Counted from the first letter of the stretch, positions 1 through 8,079 are shown. The stretch: DNA of 64,000 bases from Chitinophaga sp. S165 (GCF_003182155.1 NZ_QGTG01000001.1:1980991-2044990); one strand, 5' to 3'. Translations and numbers: made by a program. The notes: a model not told the origin generated them from the letters alone.

Positions 1-1
1 G

Positions 2-274
2 AAGAAAATGATGGGGGGACTGGTTTTTATGTACAATGACAAAATGTGCGTAGGCGTTACCAAAGACGATCTGATGTGCCGTATAGACCCTGATTTTCAT
101 GAAACAGCCGTTGAGAAGACCGGCTGCAGAACAATGTCTTTCGGCGGCAAACAAATGATCGGTTATGTACTGATAGACGAAACCGGCATAAAAAGTAAGA
201 AAGATTTTGAATACTGGATTGATCTGGCGTTGGAGTTCAACAAAAAGGCAAAATCATCCAAAAAGAAAAAATAA
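2..274 (+). CDS. TfoX/Sxy N-terminal domain protein, 5' truncated by window edge
   Basis: The reading frame is open to the left edge (codons for Lys-Lys precede the first Met), so the start lies outside the window. The visible part begins at the conserved core of the TfoX N-terminal fold (MMGGLVFMYNDKMCVGV), followed by the D-L-M-C-R and P-D-F elements. It ends in a lysine-rich tail (KAKSSKKKK). Full-length single-domain members are about 110 residues, so roughly 20 to 25 residues are missing. Gammaproteobacterial TfoX controls competence. The short Bacteroidota single-domain proteins have no established role, so a regulatory function is only a guess. The family assignment is fairly secure. 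Confidence 0.75.
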   Translation, partial: KKMMGGLVFMYNDKMCVGVTKDDLMCRIDPDFHETAVEKTGCRTMSFGGKQMIGYVLIDETGIKSKKDFEYWIDLALEFNKKAKSSKKKK

Positions 275-301
275 AGCTCCTGACCGGGCCGGCCAGGAGC
301 T
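275..301 (-). terminator. Intrinsic terminator between converging genes
   Basis: AGCTCCTG (275-282) pairs with CAGGAGCT (294-301) around a GC-rich loop. Read on the minus strand it is followed by a T-rich run (complement of the A-rich tail of the TfoX-like gene). It therefore best terminates the minus-strand lipoprotein gene at 328-867. It may also stop plus-strand transcripts less efficiently. Confidence 0.75.
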
Positions 302-327
302 TATTAATAATTTCTGATGATCTGTTA

Positions 328-867
328 TTACTTCAACTCTACACCTACTGAAACCCTGGTCTCATCATAGAACAGGTTCAATGTTTTAGGCTTTGCACCT
401 GCCGGTAACCTGAATTTGTTTTCGGAAGACTTGGTAGACTCTGCATCCACATTCAATGTATTGTAGTTATCATGTGTCAGGTTATTACCATTGTCCAACT
501 GCAAACGGAAATCGCCCGGATTAATGAAGATACCGTTACCTCCTACCTGGTTCTTATTGGTTACCTCCAGTTCATAGGTAATTTCAGTACCTGTCACTTT
601 TCCATCTGCATCTGATAACTCAACAGCCTTTCCGCTTTTTACACGAACAAATGCTTCTTTTGTTTTCCCGAGGTAAGCAGTGTCGGGAGAGAAAGCTACC
701 TGGTACGTTTTAGGCTCATTTGCAGGGGTACTGGCAGCCGGGGTACTGTTGTCAGCCTGTTGTTCAGACGTAGTCTGCTGGTCTGCATTTTCAGTTTTAT
801 TTTTCCCTTTACATGCAGCAAGAGCAACCATCAATCCGAGAGACAACACAAGAGTGGTCCTTTTCAT
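328..867 (-). CDS. Exported lipoprotein, DUF4352-like
   Basis: The N-terminus is a lipoprotein signal: positive start, hydrophobic core, and lipobox LAAC with Cys19. It is followed by a Lys/Gln/Thr/Ser/Pro-rich low-complexity linker (about residues 20-53). The C-terminal 120 residues look like a beta-sandwich of the DUF4352 type (Y-E-L-E-V-T-N-K-N and I-N-P-G-D-F-R-L elements). No catalytic motif is seen. It is probably anchored in the outer membrane or facing the periplasm. The gene stands alone, with a terminator downstream (275-301) and an unusual pair of palindromic repeats upstream (972-1031). The DUF4352 label is from memory of the pattern and is moderately sure; the lipoprotein call is strong. 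Confidence 0.7.
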   Translation of the reverse strand: MKRTTLVLSLGLMVALAACKGKNKTENADQQTTSEQQADNSTPAASTPANEPKTYQVAFSPDTAYLGKTKEAFVRVKSGKAVELSDADGKVTGTEITYELEVTNKNQVGGNGIFINPGDFRLQLDNGNNLTHDNYNTLNVDAESTKSSENKFRLPAGAKPKTLNLFYDETRVSVGVELK

Positions 868-971
868 TGTATTTATTATTGGTTTAAAATAAAAGATGGA
901 TAATCATAAAAAACAATAATATATACTAAAGTACTCCTTTTTTGTATCCCTGGAAGGCCATGACAATCAAT

Positions 972-1031
972 TGCGTACAAGTACGTACACATATCAGGGT
1001 CGCTCATTCTGAAAGTGCGTAGAAATACGTA
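972..1031. promoter_or_regulatory. Two copies of TGCGTA-N4-TACGTA, candidate operator pair
   Basis: TGCGTA-CAAG-TACGTA lies at 972-987 and TGCGTA-GAAA-TACGTA at 1016-1031. Each is a near-palindrome with one mismatch between arms. The start-to-start distance is 44 bases, about four helical turns. The pair sits in the gap between the lipoprotein gene (start 867) and the end of the zinc-finger gene (1043), both on the minus strand, so it would act on the lipoprotein gene. The binding protein is unknown. Confidence 0.4.
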
Positions 1032-1042
1032 TGCTGCACCGG

Positions 1043-1312
1043 TTAATATTCTGCAAACTGTTTGTCAGGATAACACCAGAGCCAACGTTCGCCCGGCTCG
1101 GCAGAAGCTATCACAGGATGATGCGTTGCATGGTAGTGGCGGGTCATATGTGTTTCCGGCGACTGATCACAGCACAAGGTAACACCACAGGTTTGACAGG
1201 TACGAAGATGCACCCATTCGCCGCCATGTTTGATACACTCTTCACATACATACTCATCCCCTATTTTAACTTCAGTGATCTCACTCAGATGCTGACAGGT
1301 CTTTTCACTCAT
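1043..1312 (-). CDS. UBP-type zinc finger protein
   Basis: An 89-residue protein with Cys/His spacing typical of the ubiquitin-hydrolase (UBP/BUZ) zinc finger: an early C-x-H, C-x-x-C in YVCEEC, C-x-x-C in CQTCG, then C-C-D and the H-x-x-x-H-x-H pattern of HMTRHYHATHHP. The C-terminal W-L-W-C-Y-P element also fits bacterial members of this family. In eukaryotes the domain binds the C-terminus of ubiquitin. Stand-alone bacterial copies have no known partner. The protein has no signal peptide and is probably cytosolic. Confidence 0.8.
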   Translation of the reverse strand: MSEKTCQHLSEITEVKIGDEYVCEECIKHGGEWVHLRTCQTCGVTLCCDQSPETHMTRHYHATHHPVIASAEPGERWLWCYPDKQFAEY

Positions 1313-1382
1313 TGTCTTAATGTTTTTAGTTCAACGATCAGGTTATTGATAGTAAGATAAAACTTTCTGCCGACTATCGGAG

Positions 1383-1423
1383 ATACCCGCAACAATCACT
1401 GTAAAGATGATTGTTGCGGGTAT
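1383..1423. terminator. Perfect 16-bp stem hairpin downstream of the protease gene
   Basis: Arms 1383-1398 and 1408-1423 are perfectly complementary (ATACCCGCAACAATCA on the left), with a 9-base loop. It lies five bases beyond the stop of the minus-strand protease gene. A T-rich run follows only in the plus direction, so on the minus strand this is either an unusual terminator or an mRNA-stabilising hairpin. Confidence 0.55.
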
Positions 1424-1427
1424 TTTA

Positions 1428-3089
1428 TTAATTCTTTTTCTGTGGCAGATTTACGTCAATGAATTGTTGTACCACGGCAGCCGGAACAACAATGCTGCTG
1501 GTCCGGGAGAAGCGCGCAATATTGATACCGTAAAAATGTCCATGTGTATCGAATACGGGGCCGCCACATTGCTCCGGCCGTATCACCGCATCGTGTGTGA
1601 AGACACTTTCAAAGCCGTCCCTTCTGCTGCTCTTACCACCTTTGAACATCTCTGCCGGATGATTCGCAGGCTGTATCGGCCGGGTACCTAATGTAATTTC
1701 TACCGTACTGAGATTGCCATTACGCTGGCGCTCGAATTTGATCTTATCGCCCGGCCAGTATTTAGATAATTCCCGGCCATAGTCTTCCGCTTTATTAACC
1801 GGAACACCGTTGATGCTGATCACCAGATCACCTACCTGCAGACCACTTTCTGCCGCCGGAGAGCCTGGCATTACAAAGGTCAGTGCCAGCGGCGAGGCCG
1901 TAGGTGCAATAGCAGCACCCAGAAATGCAAGGCTGCTCATTCTCGGTAACGAAAACTCCCTGCTTCCCAATACGCTTATGATGCCAATAGTGTCAGGCTG
2001 AGGAGACACCAGGAACTTACCCAGGCTATCCACCTGTTGCATTGCAAGCGGGAACGAGATCCCTTTCTTCAACTTTGCAGGCAGTTGCAGCAGCACCAGG
2101 TCTTGGGTCCTGTCCCTGAAGAGGATCGTCGCCACTACCTTTTTTTTGTTGCTTATGGTAACAACAGGTTGTTCTCCTACCGAGGAGTTTTTACTTACAA
2201 TAATAGACTTCCCATCCACGGAAAACAATGTACCGATCACTGTTTCTGCTGTCTCTTTAATGTTACTGGTGATTTTCAGGCTTGTGCCGTCGTATGCGGT
2301 TGTTTTCAGCGCCACATTTATGTCTTCCAGCTGTGGCACCACCATGAGACTACCCGCCAGCAGATCATCCGGTACAGCATCTTCCGCCGAAGGGAACTGT
2401 GTATAGTGTTCTGCTTTGTTCAGCGCTGTCCAATATTTACGGTAGAGGTCAACCGGCACTTCATAATTGATCTTTTCACTGAGATCAACGGCACTATGCA
2501 GTCCTATAACACGGCCCAGGTAATCGAACAGGGGACCGCCGGAGTCGCCGGGTTCCATGATACAGGAAGACTGTACAAAGCCCTTATCGTTCTTCACCTG
2601 GGTAATACGGCCAAAACGCACGGCCGGCAATGGCTGGTTCAGGCTTTCGGGATAGGCGATACTGATGCACGGCTCATTCACTTTCAGGGCCGCTGAACGG
2701 GCCATTTCTGCAAACGGCCATTGCCCCGGACCAATGATCTTCATCATTGACACATCCGGTAAGATAGGTGTTTCGGGAAAGTTGATCTTCCCCAGCGCCA
2801 GTGCAATGGCAGATTTTCCATCGGGGAAATTGACCTTATAGGTCTTTCCGGGAATTGTGGTGTGAGCGACCGTGAGGATATGTCCTTCGGCAGTTACGAC
2901 GACCCCGCTGAACTGGGCGCTCATCTGCTGGTTAGATAGCGTGTCATATCCCCAGATCCTTACGCTGGCGGGATAAGCTTTTTCAATGGCAGCATGAATA
3001 ACAGGTGGTAAAGTTTCGGCAATACGTTGGCTGTAGCTATTCCCTGCAAGTAGTGCCAGGAGAATAACAAATAGTTGGTTTTTTCTCAT
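1428..3089 (-). CDS. Exported trypsin-like (S1C/HtrA-type) protease with degenerate second protease domain and PDZ
   Basis: The start at 3089 is chosen because MRKNQLFVILLALLAG begins a clear signal peptide; the frame is open 29 codons further upstream. Residues about 30-225 form a trypsin-like domain with a plausible catalytic triad: His76 (TVAH), Asp112 (PDVSMM) and Ser183 (GDSGGPL). A second, degenerate protease-like half follows at about 280-350. It has Ser/Asn where His is expected (VSKNSS) but keeps Asp330. A PDZ domain (about 387-468, with GSPAAESGLQVGDLVISING) comes next. The chain ends with a GGP segment carrying Cys508 (RPEQCGGPVFD) where Ser would be. The PDZ therefore sits before the last strand pair of the second domain. 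Similar PEQCGGP tails occur in planctomycete and Bacteroidota S1C proteins. A periplasmic quality-control or signalling protease is likely. Confidence 0.8.
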   Translation of the reverse strand: MRKNQLFVILLALLAGNSYSQRIAETLPPVIHAAIEKAYPASVRIWGYDTLSNQQMSAQFSGVVVTAEGHILTVAHTTIPGKTYKVNFPDGKSAIALALGKINFPETPILPDVSMMKIIGPGQWPFAEMARSAALKVNEPCISIAYPESLNQPLPAVRFGRITQVKNDKGFVQSSCIMEPGDSGGPLFDYLGRVIGLHSAVDLSEKINYEVPVDLYRKYWTALNKAEHYTQFPSAEDAVPDDLLAGSLMVVPQLEDINVALKTTAYDGTSLKITSNIKETAETVIGTLFSVDGKSIIVSKNSSVGEQPVVTISNKKKVVATILFRDRTQDLVLLQLPAKLKKGISFPLAMQQVDSLGKFLVSPQPDTIGIISVLGSREFSLPRMSSLAFLGAAIAPTASPLALTFVMPGSPAAESGLQVGDLVISINGVPVNKAEDYGRELSKYWPGDKIKFERQRNGNLSTVEITLGTRPIQPANHPAEMFKGGKSSRRDGFESVFTHDAVIRPEQCGGPVFDTHGHFYGINIARFSRTSSIVVPAAVVQQFIDVNLPQKKN

Positions 3090-3256
3090 TTTTATTAACC
3101 CGGTCTTTAAAACCGGCGGATAAAGATAATTTTCCGTTTGACATCCTGTATATGGATCACCGGAAAGCGGCCCCACTGCATTTACCCTGATATTATTAAA
3201 TATATAGAAAATTCTTATCTTGCATTATCATCCCGCATCCCGGGGACAATACATGT

Positions 3257-4720
3257 ATGAGACCTATACCTAAGTGTTTTACACTACTATTGCTGTTGCT
3301 AACAGTGCTCAGCCACAATTCCAGAAGTCAGACCAATAATCTGTACACTTATCAGGAGCTTTCCCACTTCTATTACCAGAAGCAAAAGGACTCTCTGAAA
3401 AAAGAATGGACCTGCCCTGCCAGGTATAAAGACAAAACCGTTCAGAAGAAGTACAAGGAGATATGGGATGAAAGGACCAGCTTCTTCCTGGATGCTATCG
3501 AGGACGATGATTATGTGCACGACAAAGAGCTGTACGACTACCTGGGAGGAATTGCCAGCGAAATTGCAAAGGCAAATAAGAGCTACATGCCCGCTCAACC
3601 GATGCTGTTCATTGATAGAAGCCCTTCCGTTAACGCATATGCCATTGGTAATAATGTGTTGGCCATTAACCTGGGCCTATTGGTTTTCGCCCGGTCCCGT
3701 GAAGAGATCGCGCTCACACTGGCGCATGAGATGTCGCACAACATCCTCGAACACGCCGAAAACTCCATGAGGAAGCGTGCGGAGTGGCTGACATCCGACG
3801 AATACAAACAATCACTGGAAGACGTGCTGGATTCCAGGTACGAGCGACTGACGCGCCTTAAGAAAATATTTGAGAACTATTCTTTTGACAGAAGTAAACA
3901 CCAGCGTTATCGCGAAAGTGACGCCGACTCACTGGCCATCATCCTGTTGAAGAATGCTCATCTGGCTTTTGATCCGGCTTTCTTCCTACGACTGGACAGT
4001 GCCGATATGGTATATCACCAGCCGCTTAAACAACCGATCAAAAACTACTTTGCAGCATACAACGTCACAATTGACGATGCCTGGTTGAAAAAGCGCTCCA
4101 AAGGCCTTTCCACAAAGAGCTATAATTTCCAGGAAAGCGTAGCCCTCCAGGATTCTATGAAGACGCACCCTGACTGTATTGTACGTTACAACAATACGAA
4201 AGCAGCCGCTACGCCCGGTCAGCAACTAACGCCGGTACCTGAACGTATCAGGGAAAAGGCCAGTAAAATGATGATCTGGAATATGTACTGTAATATGCAC
4301 CTGGCTCCCTGCCTCTACCGGATACTGCTGGAAAAGGACAAAGGTTCCAATGATCCCTGGTACGATTTCATGTTGCACAACATCATGTTGGAATTATTCC
4401 ATGCAGACAAGGAATTGCACCGCTTTGCCGCCATCGGCGTGACACAGAAGGAGTATATTTCCAAAAACTATTACGAGCTCCAGACGATGCTTGAACAGAT
4501 ACCCCGTGAAGAGCTCGAGAAAAGTTGTAAACAATTCCAGAATGCGGCTTTCTGGGGTAGCATGCCTACGCCTGAAAAGGACCTGAAAAGTCTCCTCGGT
4601 GTTCTTACCATTGACGCGGGCACTACCGACGGTGCAGGTGTAAAAGCAGCGAAAGAGTTTACAAACAACAATAAAACCAGTATGTATTGCGAATTCGCAA
4701 ATGATATTGAAAAGAAATAG
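3257..4720 (+). CDS. Exported M48-family zinc metalloprotease
   Basis: The signal peptide (residues 1-25, ending S-R-S-Q) has no lipobox. The zinc-binding motif is HEMSH at residues 157-161, and the third ligand is probably Glu220 in the R-E-S-D-A-D motif. This is the arrangement of M48 peptidases (BepA/Oma1-like). The part before it, with NAYAIGNNVLAINLGLL, is the conserved approach to the active site in this family. The C-terminal 250 residues are not recognisable and have no obvious TPR pattern. The protein is likely periplasmic, with a role in envelope protein turnover. The gene is divergent from the HtrA-like protease and is followed after 24 bases by an unknown exported protein, probably in one operon. 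Confidence 0.85.
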   Translation: MRPIPKCFTLLLLLLTVLSHNSRSQTNNLYTYQELSHFYYQKQKDSLKKEWTCPARYKDKTVQKKYKEIWDERTSFFLDAIEDDDYVHDKELYDYLGGIASEIAKANKSYMPAQPMLFIDRSPSVNAYAIGNNVLAINLGLLVFARSREEIALTLAHEMSHNILEHAENSMRKRAEWLTSDEYKQSLEDVLDSRYERLTRLKKIFENYSFDRSKHQRYRESDADSLAIILLKNAHLAFDPAFFLRLDSADMVYHQPLKQPIKNYFAAYNVTIDDAWLKKRSKGLSTKSYNFQESVALQDSMKTHPDCIVRYNNTKAAATPGQQLTPVPERIREKASKMMIWNMYCNMHLAPCLYRILLEKDKGSNDPWYDFMLHNIMLELFHADKELHRFAAIGVTQKEYISKNYYELQTMLEQIPREELEKSCKQFQNAAFWGSMPTPEKDLKSLLGVLTIDAGTTDGAGVKAAKEFTNNNKTSMYCEFANDIEKK

Positions 4721-4744
4721 GTTCAACCATAATTCCCCTATACC

Positions 4745-6313
4745 ATGAAAAAAATCTTTCTGGCAGTACTATTAGCATTTACCACATTAGAATATAGCCA
4801 TGCCCAGACAAAAGTATTCAAAGAAGTGAGCGAAGGCATCTCTACAAAACTTAAAACCATCATGCAGGATGGAGCATTAGTCGGGTATCTTTCCTTTACC
4901 GAACTGGAAAGGTCTGATAAAGACTCTTTCAATTATAAGATCACTATTATGGATGAAAACCTCAATGACCTTGGGGTGGTTACTTTCAAAGAACTGAAAC
5001 TGGACCTCCGTCAGGTATCATTTGAGAAAGATATTTTATGCCTCGCATATCTTAAAAGTAATGTTATAGGGTACGAATTCTCGAATAGAGGCAACCGAAA
5101 TGAAGCGCTGAAGGATGGTTACATGTCGGTGTTTGCACAATTTATCACCCTCGACGGAAAGATCGCCCGTACTGCCGAAAAGAAACTGACAGTTAAGGTT
5201 CGCCACGCATGGGACTTTGCACAATATAACAATGATCTGAACGAGGCGCTGAAGATCTTCCTGCAGATGAAAAACATCAAAGAAAAAGGATTTGCGTTCT
5301 TCTTTGCAGACAATGAACATAACTACCTCCTTGTTTATAACACCCAGGGAGAACTGCTCTGGGAAAAATACATTACAGAGATCGCAGACCATTATTACAT
5401 GCTGACCTCCTGGCATGATGTGCACCTGCTGCTGAAGAAAGATGAACGTGTACACTTAGGCGGTTATACACTGATCTCTTATGATGTAGACAACAAGTCA
5501 GGCATTCTGAAGTACCCGCTGGAAGACAAGAAAAAGAATCCGTTACAGGTAGTATCATTTGACAATGATCCTGCTACAGGGAGACCTTTTATCAGTGGTT
5601 ACATTCTTAAATCAAGGCCGGTAAATAATTACGAAACAGTAAAGGGGCTGACCAAACGTTTGTATAAAGGAGTGTTCACCATCAGCGTTACCGGGCATGA
5701 TAAATCGGATGTTCAACAGTTGTTCACTTACTGGGACGACAACTCCAATCCCAATATAACCCGTAAAGGGTATATGTCTGCCACACATGGTTATATGATA
5801 CCCGGTTACACTTTCAGAGACTACACCGGGAACACCTATTTTGCCGGCTCAAATATGAGTAAGAAAACAAGATGGGGTTGTATAGCCAGTTCTGTTATCA
5901 CAGCGCCGCTGATCATGCCGCCGCTGTTTATATTAGGTTCTGCCGGTACTTCAAAATTCAGGATCACTGATGGTGTGCTTATTAAACAGGACTCCACCGG
6001 CAAATTAACCCAGATAAATTCGATCGAAGCAGCCAGAGGTCGTGTGCTATCGGGCAGAGCGCCTGGATATATGGCCTCTACACATAGTTTTTACACAGTG
6101 TCTGCTTCTGATACGAAATCTACATTCCTGATCATGGATGATGATAAGAAGGCTACTATTTACAATGTTGATCAGCATAAAATAATACGGACGATTCCTC
6201 ATAAGGATGGTAATGTCCGTACTTCGCTCTATCCTGCTAAAGAAGGTCACGTTATCGTGTCTGAATACAATAAGAAAGAGAAGTACACGAAGTTTTCGAT
6301 AGAGTCTATCTAA
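4745..6313 (+). CDS. Exported protein of unknown function
   Basis: The N-terminus MKKIFLAVLLAFTTLEYSHA is a signal peptide with cleavage after A-H-A-Q. The rest (about 500 residues) is rich in short beta strands, suggestive of a propeller or repeated beta-sheet fold. One hydrophobic stretch near residues 380-400 (SSVITAPLIMPPLFILG) might be a membrane or buried segment. No enzymatic motif is seen. It may belong to a Bacteroidota-specific family (DUF6770-like), but I am not certain. It follows the M48 protease by 24 bases and precedes a terminator, so the two form a transcription unit and may work together. Confidence 0.6.
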   Translation: MKKIFLAVLLAFTTLEYSHAQTKVFKEVSEGISTKLKTIMQDGALVGYLSFTELERSDKDSFNYKITIMDENLNDLGVVTFKELKLDLRQVSFEKDILCLAYLKSNVIGYEFSNRGNRNEALKDGYMSVFAQFITLDGKIARTAEKKLTVKVRHAWDFAQYNNDLNEALKIFLQMKNIKEKGFAFFFADNEHNYLLVYNTQGELLWEKYITEIADHYYMLTSWHDVHLLLKKDERVHLGGYTLISYDVDNKSGILKYPLEDKKKNPLQVVSFDNDPATGRPFISGYILKSRPVNNYETVKGLTKRLYKGVFTISVTGHDKSDVQQLFTYWDDNSNPNITRKGYMSATHGYMIPGYTFRDYTGNTYFAGSNMSKKTRWGCIASSVITAPLIMPPLFILGSAGTSKFRITDGVLIKQDSTGKLTQINSIEAARGRVLSGRAPGYMASTHSFYTVSASDTKSTFLIMDDDKKATIYNVDQHKIIRTIPHKDGNVRTSLYPAKEGHVIVSEYNKKEKYTKFSIESI

Positions 6314-6320
6314 TTATAGA

Positions 6321-6352
6321 AAACGGCGCCTCATAAGAGACGCCGTTTTTTT
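6321..6352. terminator. Intrinsic terminator between converging genes
   Basis: AACGGCG pairs with CGCCGTT, with a short GA-rich/TC-rich extension around loop ATAA. A T7 run follows on the plus strand and a T4 run on the minus strand. It ends the plus-strand protease operon and may also serve the minus-strand DUF417 gene. Confidence 0.85.
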
Positions 6353-6383
6353 ATATACAACACACAAATAAAGCTTGTTATAA

Positions 6384-6965
6384 TTAGTGCGTATTATTTT
6401 TTATTCTTTGTCTGTGCAGATAGATCTTTGCTGATTCACTTGCTGTGATTATGGCTCCGCCCAGGATGACTATGTCTTTAATCACCAGTCTACCGCGTCC
6501 GGACAAGTACGGAAATCCCCAGTTCTGATCTGTCAGGTGCGGCACCCAGCTTTCCGGTGTTGTTACCAGGAAGGAAAGCGTACCCAGGGTCATAATAAAG
6601 ATCAGAATACTACCTATCATACTCGCAAAGGGTACTACTTTGTACAATGCTACAAGTATTGCCAGTGTGACCAGCATTGTTCCCAGTCCTGCAGAAAATC
6701 CATATGTGTTGTTCTCAATATGCCATTGGTGATTTTCAGCAACCAGTTCACCTTCTTTATTTATATGGCCTTTATATTCGTCAGGATGATTATAAAAAAA
6801 TGACATAAATGGGCTATTAGCCACAAAGGGGGTAATACCATCGGCTTCATAAGTGAAAAACTTCAGTCCGCCAATCCATAAAAAAACAACCACAATACCG
6901 AGACGCACTGCTTTCTTACCAAATTGATCGAGGTTAGATATAAATGTTACTAATGAATTTTTCAT
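6384..6965 (-). CDS. DUF417 (YkgB-like) inner-membrane protein
   Basis: The start at 6965 (MKNSLVTFISN) is preferred; the frame is open 24 codons further, but that extension is Cys/His-rich and unlike the family. The protein has 193 residues with about four membrane segments: VRLGIVVVFLWIGGLKFF, MLVTLAILVALYKVV, IGSILIFIMTLGTLSFLV and IVILGGAIITA. The N-terminal F-W-I-G-x-L-K-F-x-x-Y-E-A-x-G-I-x-P motif is the hallmark of DUF417/YkgB. Function is unknown; E. coli relatives are tied to stress from chlorine species. It lies 138 bases downstream of an AraC-family gene in the same direction, which may regulate it. Confidence 0.85.
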   Translation of the reverse strand: MKNSLVTFISNLDQFGKKAVRLGIVVVFLWIGGLKFFTYEADGITPFVANSPFMSFFYNHPDEYKGHINKEGELVAENHQWHIENNTYGFSAGLGTMLVTLAILVALYKVVPFASMIGSILIFIMTLGTLSFLVTTPESWVPHLTDQNWGFPYLSGRGRLVIKDIVILGGAIITASESAKIYLHRQRIKNNTH

Positions 6966-7103
6966 GATCTTCAGAATTATTTGTTTGTGTGTGTGTTTGA
7001 CGATGTAAAGGTAGACACATCGGCCACGGCAGAACATGGACGATACAGTCCTTCACTTGGACAAATCTGCCAAAGCGGGTAAATACCAGTAAGAGGGGGA
7101 ATA

Positions 7104-7958
7104 TTATTGGGGCAGGTCGGCAACAATAGAGATGCCTGTCTTTTGCCGGAAAGTCTGAGGGGAGACCTTCGTAAACTTCTTAAAGAACCGGCTGAAATAG
7201 AACTCGTCACTGAATTGCAGGGAGAAGGCTATCTCCTTGATACTGCGACGGGTCAGGTGCAGCTGTTTCTTAGCTTCCAGGACCAGGCGCTCCTGGATCA
7301 TAGCCGACGGAGATTTCTTGAAATAGCGGGTGCAACGTTTTGTAAAGTTATTGGGTGACATGGCCAATAATTCAGCATAGTCAGCGGGTTTATGGAGGGT
7401 AAGATAATGCTGGTCCAGCAGTTCCCTGAACTTTTCCATTTGTTCATCCTTCTCCTGCGGCATCTGTTTATTAGCCGCCGACTTGAGTTTAATACTGCTG
7501 GATTTTGCAAGCAGCAGCTGTAAATAACCCCTCATCACGATCTCGTCACATCCGGATGCGTCAAATTCCGTGGTAAGTTCGTCCAACAGGTTCCGGAAAC
7601 TCAGGGTTTCCCTTTCATCCAGCTTTACAGCAGGCTCTATATAGATGTTATTAAACAGTAATCCGTTACAGGCTACTTGTGCTTTGTGGTATTCTATGCA
7701 GTAGAAATCGCCATGGAACTGCAATATGGTAAGATCACAGGGGAGTATTTGTTCTATGTAGATCGTTTGGAGAGGGGTAGAAAAGAGCAGCACAGGGCCT
7801 TTGAATGGAAAGGTGCCGAAATCGGCGTGGTAGATGCCCTCTCCTTCCGGGATGAACACGACGGTGTATTCAGAGAACTGTGCAGGGGAAGAGAGACCGT
7901 TGGGGTCCGTATTCAGGCTGAGAAGTGTTTCACCGGCGGAAGAACAGATTCTTTTCAT
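7104..7958 (-). CDS. AraC-family transcriptional regulator
   Basis: The C-terminal 100 residues hold two helix-turn-helix motifs. The first lies around YAELLAMSPNNFTKRCTRYF. The second is the signature region ending FSDEFYFSRFFKKFTKVSPQ. The N-terminal 170 residues are cupin-like with a small-molecule-sensing look but no diagnostic ligand residues. The start at 7958 (MKRICSSAG) is chosen because a -7 promoter box at 7977-7984 overlaps the more upstream Met codon. The gene probably regulates the downstream DUF417 gene and possibly itself. Confidence 0.88.
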   Translation of the reverse strand: MKRICSSAGETLLSLNTDPNGLSSPAQFSEYTVVFIPEGEGIYHADFGTFPFKGPVLLFSTPLQTIYIEQILPCDLTILQFHGDFYCIEYHKAQVACNGLLFNNIYIEPAVKLDERETLSFRNLLDELTTEFDASGCDEIVMRGYLQLLLAKSSSIKLKSAANKQMPQEKDEQMEKFRELLDQHYLTLHKPADYAELLAMSPNNFTKRCTRYFKKSPSAMIQERLVLEAKKQLHLTRRSIKEIAFSLQFSDEFYFSRFFKKFTKVSPQTFRQKTGISIVADLPQ

Positions 7959-7976
7959 AATAAGCAGATAACGGGG

Positions 7977-7984
7977 CAAAAGTA
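7977..7984 (-). promoter_or_regulatory. -7 box for the AraC-family gene
   Basis: On the minus strand the sequence reads TACTTTTG, a perfect Bacteroidota TAnnTTTG box. No TTTG lies at the usual 19-base spacing upstream; the nearest (8012-8009) is 24 bases away, so the promoter may need an activator. It would place the transcription start about 12 bases before the ATG at 7958. Confidence 0.4.
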
Positions 7985-8005
7985 GGAAGTTAGGCGAGTA
8001 AAAGA

Positions 8006-8079
8006 TGACAAAATATTTATTGTTAAACTATTTGGCAATAAATATATTGTCATTACTTTTGACAAAAAATCCATTGTCA
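8006..8079. promoter_or_regulatory. Nested TGACAA/TTGTCA inverted repeats, candidate operator
   Basis: A 17-base arm at 8006-8022 (TGACAAAATATTTATTG) pairs with 8036-8052 (CAATAAATATATTGTCA) at 16 of 17 positions. A second, shorter inverted repeat, TGACAA (8060-8065) and TTGTCA (8074-8079), runs into the start codon of the ATPase gene. Four half-sites thus alternate in orientation and cover both promoter boxes, which suits an autorepressed operon. The binding protein is unknown. Confidence 0.6.
8031..8061 (+). promoter_or_regulatory. Consensus Bacteroidota promoter for the ATPase pair
   Basis: TTTG at 8031-8034 is followed after exactly 19 bases by TACTTTTG (8054-8061), matching the -33 TTTG / -7 TAnnTTTG consensus. 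The predicted start would leave a leader of only about 10 bases before the ATG at 8079, so the mRNA would be almost leaderless. Confidence 0.65.

Noticed and set aside
2037-2696. 219-residue plus-strand frame opposite the protease gene
   Set aside because: Cys/His/Gln-rich composition without motifs; it lies wholly within a well-supported gene on the other strand.
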